Both the position numbers and the translations under genes were made by a program. A stretch of DNA of 38,686 bases, from NCBI GenBank assembly GCA_949285025.1, contig CASDXG010000056.1, forward strand, positions 1 to 38,686, read 5' to 3'. The number at the start of each line of letters is the position of its first letter. The first letter of the stretch is position 1. Below are positions 34,194-38,686 of this stretch, piece after piece. This DNA comes from an uncultured Bacteroides sp. (GTDB lineage: Bacteria > Bacteroidota > Bacteroidia > Bacteroidales > Bacteroidaceae). The notes below the pieces were generated by a model. The model saw only the letters and a program-made list of their open reading frames with translations. It had not been told where the DNA came from and did not search any database.

Positions 34194-35243
34194 TCATTCG
34201 CCGGACTGCTTTTTGCGTTTCAGTCGTGGAATTCGGATTTTTGTTCCTATAGGGATGTTATCGGCGTTGTTTATGATGTTTTGATTGTGTTTTACGATAT
34301 ACGGCCACATTTTTGTTTCACCATAAAACTTTCTCGCCAATCGCGCCAGTGTGTCTCCTACTTTGATGACGTGGGCCGATAAGGTTCCTGTAATCTCATA
34401 TTCGGTAGTATCGGCCAGTGTCTCTTTTTTTTCTGTTTGTGTTTTAGGGGTTATAAGTTTTTCTTGCGTCGCAACAAGGGTATCTTCCGGTAGCGGCGGT
34501 ATGGAAATGACCGGTGTGTCGTGAGGGGTTGGCTTTTCGGCCGACAATGTATCAGGAATGCCAATGTGCTTTTCGGCCGGTTTTTTGTTTGGTATGTCTT
34601 TATTGTAAAGGCACATGGCGGCCATGATGCCGGTTACTGCGATTAGTACGGCCAAGCCTGTAAAATAGAGTGTGCGTGCGGATGTGTGTGCGCTTTGTGT
34701 ATGTCTTGATTTATCGGCGTTGTTTTCAGCGGACGGCTTTTGTTGCGGCAAGGCATTGTTCCCGCTTTCTGTTATATTTTGTTCATGTATTTCTCCGCGA
34801 GGGGTGCCTGTGTTGTCTGATGTTTCCTCAGTTTCCGGTGCAGACGGTTCTGCTTGTTTTTGGAGTATATCCGGCTCGATTCCTTGTTCTTCTGTTTTTT
34901 CCAAATCGTCAAAATGGACATTCTCATTCAGGATGACGGTTTCAAAATGAGCAAAGGGTTTGTTTATAAAATCTTTCAATGCCGGATCGGGGGTGAAAGA
35001 TATACGGTTGTGGCTTTGAATTTCGATACGTTCGCCTGTATGTATATTGACACTTTCTCTGCTGTCCACTTCAAGTAGCTTGAATGTGCCGAGACCCTTT
35101 ATTTTCACGTACCGGTCTGTTGTTAGTCCTTCTTTTATCAGTGTGAACATCGTCTGCACGAATGCGACGGCATCTGCCTGCTCCATTTCATGTCGTTCGG
35201 CTAACAGTGTGGCAAGGTCTTGAAGTGTTAGTTTCTCATTCAT
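34194..35243 (-). CDS. HU-fold, transmembrane, LysM fusion protein
   Basis: The 349-aa protein has an HU/IHF-fold domain at residues 1-95 (VKIKGLGTFKLLEVDSRESVNIHTGERIEI, then RISFTPDPALKDFIN). An acidic, disordered linker follows (100-188), then one transmembrane helix (about 191-213, TLYFTGLAVLIAVTGIMAA). A Pro/Thr-rich spacer (215-285) leads to a LysM domain (about 290-338, HVIKVGDTLARLARKFYGETKMW...IPIGTKIRIP). No signal peptide is present. The expected topology is HU in the cytoplasm and LysM, a peptidoglycan binder, in the periplasm, joined by one helix. The start ATG overlaps the end of the plain HU gene upstream by 8 nt. It could tether nucleoid DNA to the cell wall; this is inference. 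I know similar fusions only as unnamed Bacteroidales proteins. Confidence 0.85.
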   Translation of the reverse strand: MNEKLTLQDLATLLAERHEMEQADAVAFVQTMFTLIKEGLTTDRYVKIKGLGTFKLLEVDSRESVNIHTGERIEIQSHNRISFTPDPALKDFINKPFAHFETVILNENVHFDDLEKTEEQGIEPDILQKQAEPSAPETEETSDNTGTPRGEIHEQNITESGNNALPQQKPSAENNADKSRHTQSAHTSARTLYFTGLAVLIAVTGIMAAMCLYNKDIPNKKPAEKHIGIPDTLSAEKPTPHDTPVISIPPLPEDTLVATQEKLITPKTQTEKKETLADTTEYEITGTLSAHVIKVGDTLARLARKFYGETKMWPYIVKHNQNIINNADNIPIGTKIRIPRLKRKKQSGE

Positions 35244-35526
35244 TCGGACTGTCGTTCTTTAATTTGTCTTTTAGTGTCATACTTGGTTTATATGTCAGCG
35301 TAAGTTTGGGTGGAATGAGCATGCGTTGGCGTGTGACAGGATTTATGGAAATGCGTTCTGACTTTTTTTTCACTTTGAAAGTTCCGAAATTGGGGATGAC
35401 AAGCGTTTTTCCGTCTAACAATTCATTTTTGGCTATGTCGACAAAAGATGTCACTAAACGCGCGGCGTCTTTATTTGTATACCCTAAACGTCGTGACAGT
35501 TCGCCGATGTATTCTTTGTTGTTCAT
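35236..35526 (-). CDS. HU-family DNA-binding protein
   Basis: The 96-aa protein has the HU/IHF fold: MNNKEYIGELSRRLGYTNKDAARLVTSFVD (N-terminal helices), LVIPNFGTFKVKKKSERISINPVTRQRMLIPPKLTLTYKPS (beta-arm, with the conserved NPxT as NPVTR), and a short C-terminal helix. The DNA-intercalating Pro of the arm is in INPVT. It would bend or compact DNA as a dimer. It overlaps the HU-TM-LysM gene by 8 nt and lies 26 nt after rimO, so it may form heterodimers with the fusion's HU domain. Confidence 0.92.
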   Translation of the reverse strand: MNNKEYIGELSRRLGYTNKDAARLVTSFVDIAKNELLDGKTLVIPNFGTFKVKKKSERISINPVTRQRMLIPPKLTLTYKPSMTLKDKLKNDSPNE

Positions 35527-35552
35527 GGTGGCAGACTTCTTTTGAGTGGGTT

Positions 35553-36851
35553 TTAGATTAGCGAAGCATATAGGTCAAAATCATCGGCATCGTCTATTCT
35601 CACGCGGTAAAATTCTCCTATTTCCAATTGGGCATCCTTGCGTTTGATCAGGACTTCCGGGTCAACTTCCGGAGAATCGAATTCTGTTCTTCCTATATAA
35701 TATTCGCCTTCTGTACGGTCTATGATGACAACTGTTTCCGTTCCTATTTTTCTGTGGCTCAATTCCCCCGATATTTCTTGCTGGATTGCCATCAGTTCGT
35801 CCAGGCGTTGTTGCTTGACATCGTCCGGGACATCGTCTGTATAGTTTTGTGCCGAATATGTTCCTTCCTCTTCAGAATATGCGAAAGCGCCCATCCGGTC
35901 AAAGCGGGCGTAACGGACGAATTCCTTCAGTTCTTCAAAATCCTGTGCTGTTTCTCCGGGAAATCCCACCATCAGCGTAGTACGGAGATGGATTCCCGGA
36001 ACTTCTTTACGGAACTTCCCGATAAGGTCATACGTCTCTTTTTTGGTTACGTGGCGGTTCATTCGTTGCAGCATGTGGTCGCTGATATGCTGTAAGGCGA
36101 TATCCATATACCGGCATACGTTTTTGTTTTCCCTCATTACGCGAAACAGTTCTGCGGGAAATTTGGCTGGATAGGCGTAATGAAGGCGTATCCACTTCAC
36201 TCCGGGTAATTTCGCCATGCGGTCGATGAGTTCGGGAAGCATTTGTTTCTTATATAAATCGATGCCGTAATAGGTCAGTTCCTGTGCGATGATTTGAAAT
36301 TCTTTCACACCTTGTGCCACGAGCATCTGTACCTCATCGAGTATTTCCTCCATCGGACGCGAATGATGGCGTCCTGTGATAATGGGAATGGCGCAATACG
36401 CGCATTTGCGGTCGCAACCTTCCGATATTTTCAGATAGGCGTAATGTGAGGGGGTTGTCAGTTTTCTTTCAATGGCGCATTCGGGATGGTAGGTTTTACC
36501 TAAATCGGCAAGTAACTCATTCCAGTTGAACTTCCCGTAGAACTTGTCAACCTGCGGGATTTCCACCTGTAACTCTTTCAGATAACGTTCAGACAGACAT
36601 CCCATGACGTATAGCTTTTTCAGCCGCCCTTCTTCTTTTGCCTGGCAGAATTCCAGAATCATATTGATGGACTCCTCTTTTGCATCGCCTATAAATCCGC
36701 ATGTATTGATTACGGCTATCGCACCGTGCGGATTATCGCTGTCGTGCGTAACCTTATAACCGTTCAGTTCCAGCTGGCGGATTAATTTTTCCGAATCTAC
36801 CAGATTTTTCGAGCATCCTAATGTTATTACATCTACCGTGTTTCTTTCCAT
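35553..36851 (-). CDS. rimO: Ribosomal protein S12 methylthiotransferase
   Basis: RimO adds a methylthio group to an aspartate of ribosomal protein S12 by radical-SAM chemistry. The 432-aa protein has the auxiliary cluster cysteines C13, C51 and C85 and the radical-SAM cysteines C146, C150 and C153 in EGCDRKCAYC. The TIM-barrel follows, then a C-terminal TRAM domain (about 367-432, with VVIIDRTEGEYYIGRTEFDSPEVD). The DSPEVD element separates RimO from MiaB. Its start overlaps the ftsY stop by ATGA, so the two are translated together. Confidence 0.95.
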   Translation of the reverse strand: MERNTVDVITLGCSKNLVDSEKLIRQLELNGYKVTHDSDNPHGAIAVINTCGFIGDAKEESINMILEFCQAKEEGRLKKLYVMGCLSERYLKELQVEIPQVDKFYGKFNWNELLADLGKTYHPECAIERKLTTPSHYAYLKISEGCDRKCAYCAIPIITGRHHSRPMEEILDEVQMLVAQGVKEFQIIAQELTYYGIDLYKKQMLPELIDRMAKLPGVKWIRLHYAYPAKFPAELFRVMRENKNVCRYMDIALQHISDHMLQRMNRHVTKKETYDLIGKFRKEVPGIHLRTTLMVGFPGETAQDFEELKEFVRYARFDRMGAFAYSEEEGTYSAQNYTDDVPDDVKQQRLDELMAIQQEISGELSHRKIGTETVVIIDRTEGEYYIGRTEFDSPEVDPEVLIKRKDAQLEIGEFYRVRIDDADDFDLYASLI

Positions 36852-37810
36852 CAGTCGTTTGTTCCAAAGAGAGAATCTACAAATTCGCGGCGACGGAATA
36901 CCTGCAGGTCTTCCATTCCTTCACCCAGTCCGATATATTTTACCGGGATTTTAAATTGATCGGATATGCCGATAACTACTCCTCCCTTTGCCGTGCCGTC
37001 AAGTTTTGTAATTGCCATGGCGGTTACTTCGGTAGCAAGAGTAAACTGCTTGGCCTGCTCGAAAGCGTTTTGTCCGGTTGAGCCGTCCAGTACGAGCAGC
37101 ACTTCATGCGGCGCATCGGGTACGACCTTTTTCATGACGTTTTTTATTTTCGTCAATTCGTTCATCAGTCCGACTTTATTATGCAGACGTCCAGCCGTAT
37201 CGATGATAACGACATCGGCCTTATTGGCAACGGCTGAAGAGAGTGTATCGAATGCCACAGAGGCCGGATCTGCTCCCATCTTCTGTTTTACAACGGGCAC
37301 CCCTACTCTTTCTCCCCAGATGAGGAGCTGTTCTACGGCTGCGGCACGGAATGTATCGGCTGCACCGAGATAAACGGATTTTCCTGCTTTCTTGAATTGA
37401 TAGGCCAGCTTGCCGATTGTTGTAGTCTTACCTACCCCATTGACGCCTACCACCATGATGACATAGGGAGTTTTTCCCTCTGGCAGACTGAAATTCTCGG
37501 CGTCTACCGTATTGTTTTCGGTCAGCATTGTCGCTATTTCATCGCGGAGAATGTTGTTCAGTTCCTGCGCATTTACGTATTTGTCGCGTGCAACCCGTTT
37601 TTCTATGCGTCGGATAATGTTTAATGTGGTTTCCACACCTACATCCGAAGTGATTAATACCTCTTCAAGATTATCTAATACTTCATCGTCTACTTTTGAT
37701 TTTCCGGCTACGGCGCGAGCTATCTTTTCGAATACACTTTCTTTGGTTTTCGACAACCCTTTATCTAAGGTCTCTTTCTTTTCCTTCGAAAAAAAACTGA
37801 ATAATCCCAT
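36851..37810 (-). CDS. ftsY: Signal recognition particle receptor FtsY
   Basis: FtsY is the SRP receptor GTPase that delivers ribosomes to the Sec translocon. The 319-aa protein has an N-domain (about 20-100) and a G-domain with P-loop GVNGVGKTTT (122-131). It also has DTFRAAAVEQL, DTAGRL and TKLDGTAKGG. The long acidic A-domain of enterobacterial FtsY is absent; a short amphipathic start (MGLFSFFSKEKKET) probably replaces it for membrane contact. This is normal for the phylum. It is the first gene of the minus-strand operon and has a clear promoter. Confidence 0.95.
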   Translation of the reverse strand: MGLFSFFSKEKKETLDKGLSKTKESVFEKIARAVAGKSKVDDEVLDNLEEVLITSDVGVETTLNIIRRIEKRVARDKYVNAQELNNILRDEIATMLTENNTVDAENFSLPEGKTPYVIMVVGVNGVGKTTTIGKLAYQFKKAGKSVYLGAADTFRAAAVEQLLIWGERVGVPVVKQKMGADPASVAFDTLSSAVANKADVVIIDTAGRLHNKVGLMNELTKIKNVMKKVVPDAPHEVLLVLDGSTGQNAFEQAKQFTLATEVTAMAITKLDGTAKGGVVIGISDQFKIPVKYIGLGEGMEDLQVFRRREFVDSLFGTND

Positions 37811-37839
37811 ACGGTTCTGTTTACTATATTTTTCTGATA

Positions 37840-37869
37840 CAAAGATAGAAAAACTTTGTGTAAATGCAA
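37840..37869 (-). promoter_or_regulatory. Promoter of the ftsY-rimO-HU-HU/LysM operon
   Basis: On the minus strand TTG (37867-37869), a 19-nt spacer and TATCTTTG (37840-37847). The leader to the ftsY ATG is about 25 nt. The remaining 37870-38098 region holds nothing else that I can support, and no clear promoter for the plus-strand gene that follows. Confidence 0.7.
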
Positions 37870-38098
37870 TATAAAAGTGGTTATTTGCTGAAGAACAATT
37901 TATTGCCTTGTTCCCTCGTATTTTTTGCGGGATTATGTTTTTTTATAACTTGCCTTTGTTTTTCAGCCGGAATGATTGGAGCATGGTGGCATATCCGGGC
38001 AGATGCTGTCTTCTTTATACGGAAATTCCGCTGAATGATGTTTGCCGGAGTTTTTATTTCTGGCTTGTTTTTTATGTAAATCAAAATACGTTTCAGAA

Positions 38099-38686
38099 AT
38101 GGGGAAAAAGTATGTGCATTGTTTATTGTTGGGACTTGTATTAATGAGCTTGGCTGCCTGTTCGGTGAACGATGGGCGGACAAGGAAAACAGAAGTTCTG
38201 TTGCAAAGTCCGTTTAGGACTTTTGGGTCATCGGATACGGCACAAAGTAAATTATCTTCTTCTCATCCGACAGCCCCTCTTGACTTGTCGGCCGATTTGA
38301 CTCAAGGGTTTACCATACGTTTTCTTGCGGATATCGGTTTGCCAACTGCGGAACAGGTCTTGCTGGAAGTGCCCAAAATACTAAAAGTGTCTCTTCGCCA
38401 ACATAATCCGGAGGAATGGATTCCTCAAAACTATCCGGCTTATAAAATGTCCGATGGCTCGGTTCCTGTGATGGAGGCAAGTCTTTCCTTGCAATCTGCT
38501 CAAGATCCGGATGTGTTCAGGGACTTGACAGTGGGTATTCCTTTGGCGCTGCTCGATAAGCCTGAGGGAAAACATGAAATCGTTCTTCAGTTTACCGGAG
38601 TCCAATGGAGTCTTTATGTCGACGGACGCTTGTATGACAATGATTTTGCGCTGGGTTATCCGTCTGCCGACCGGATAAAATCGTGG
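38099..38686 (+). CDS. Lipoprotein, N-terminal part (cut by the window end)
   Basis: Only the first 196 codons are visible; the frame is open at the last base. The signal peptide ends in a lipobox LAAC (C21), followed by SVNDGRTRK. This lacks the acidic export signal of the other lipoproteins in the window, so it may stay on the inner leaflet or use a weaker signal. Residues about 60-190 look like a concanavalin/LamG-type beta-sandwich: LTQGFTIRFLADIGLP, then HEIVLQFTGVQWSLYVDGRLYDND, with a typical VDG turn. Such N-terminal domains often precede glycoside hydrolase catalytic domains in Bacteroidota. No catalytic residue is visible, so the full function is open. Confidence 0.65.
   Translation, partial: MGKKYVHCLLLGLVLMSLAACSVNDGRTRKTEVLLQSPFRTFGSSDTAQSKLSSSHPTAPLDLSADLTQGFTIRFLADIGLPTAEQVLLEVPKILKVSLRQHNPEEWIPQNYPAYKMSDGSVPVMEASLSLQSAQDPDVFRDLTVGIPLALLDKPEGKHEIVLQFTGVQWSLYVDGRLYDNDFALGYPSADRIKSW

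Overview
The window looks like a chromosomal segment from an anaerobic member of the order Bacteroidales (phylum Bacteroidota). Three things point there. Many intergenic gaps carry the Bacteroidota sigma-70 type -7 element TAnnTTTG, several with a TTG/TTTG about 19-21 nt upstream. There is a complete Bat (Bacteroides aerotolerance) gene set. The small lipoproteins have an acidic stretch right after the lipobox cysteine, the typical Bacteroidota surface-export signal. Coding is dense and mostly housekeeping. I see no insertion sequence, prophage, CRISPR array or replication origin. I cannot name the genus from the sequence alone.

Layout, left to right. 1-700: the tail of a DUF1349 protein and a tRNA-Gly(CCC) with its own promoter and terminator. 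700-2000: an AT-rich gap with several inverted repeats, then an XRE-type regulator. 2040-8155: a core-metabolism block with pyrK-pyrD (pyrimidines), trmD convergent to it, ligA divergent from trmD, dapA (lysine/diaminopimelate), and a GNAT acetyltransferase overlapping dapA. 8194-8476: three tandem tRNA-Arg(ACG) genes with a shared promoter and terminator on the minus strand. 8555-12173: a patatin-barrel outer-membrane protein and two small acidic-signal lipoproteins. 12469-21191: htpG and clpC (chaperone and unfoldase) on the minus strand, divergent from gyrA and an exported TPR protein. 21453-24662: an accessory patch with a YbaK-type deacylase, a structured leader or ncRNA with mutually exclusive hairpins, a lipoprotein gene broken by one base in an A7 run, a 40-codon membrane protein gene, a DUF2007-UspA fusion and a small HTH protein. 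24832-34011: a nine-gene minus-strand operon moxR-DUF58-(DUF4381-like)-batA-batB-batC-batD-batE-PAP2 phosphatase, with a recognisable promoter at 34080-34110. 34194-37810: a minus-strand operon ftsY-rimO-HU-HU/LysM, again with a clear promoter. The window ends inside a lipoprotein gene on the plus strand.

How the genes work together. In the bat operon, a MoxR AAA+ ATPase, a DUF58 VWA-like protein, two membrane-anchored VWA proteins and TPR/Ig-like partners would form an envelope-associated complex. A lipid phosphatase is appended at the end. The ftsY operon joins membrane targeting (FtsY), ribosome modification (RimO S12 methylthiotransferase) and two HU-fold proteins. One of these carries a transmembrane helix and a periplasmic-type LysM domain, which would physically connect DNA to peptidoglycan.

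The most unusual items are this HU-TM-LysM protein, the 22101-22284 RNA element with the frameshifted lipoprotein behind it, the 40-aa membrane protein with its own terminator, and the pyrK promoter lying in the loop of a perfect 11-bp inverted repeat.
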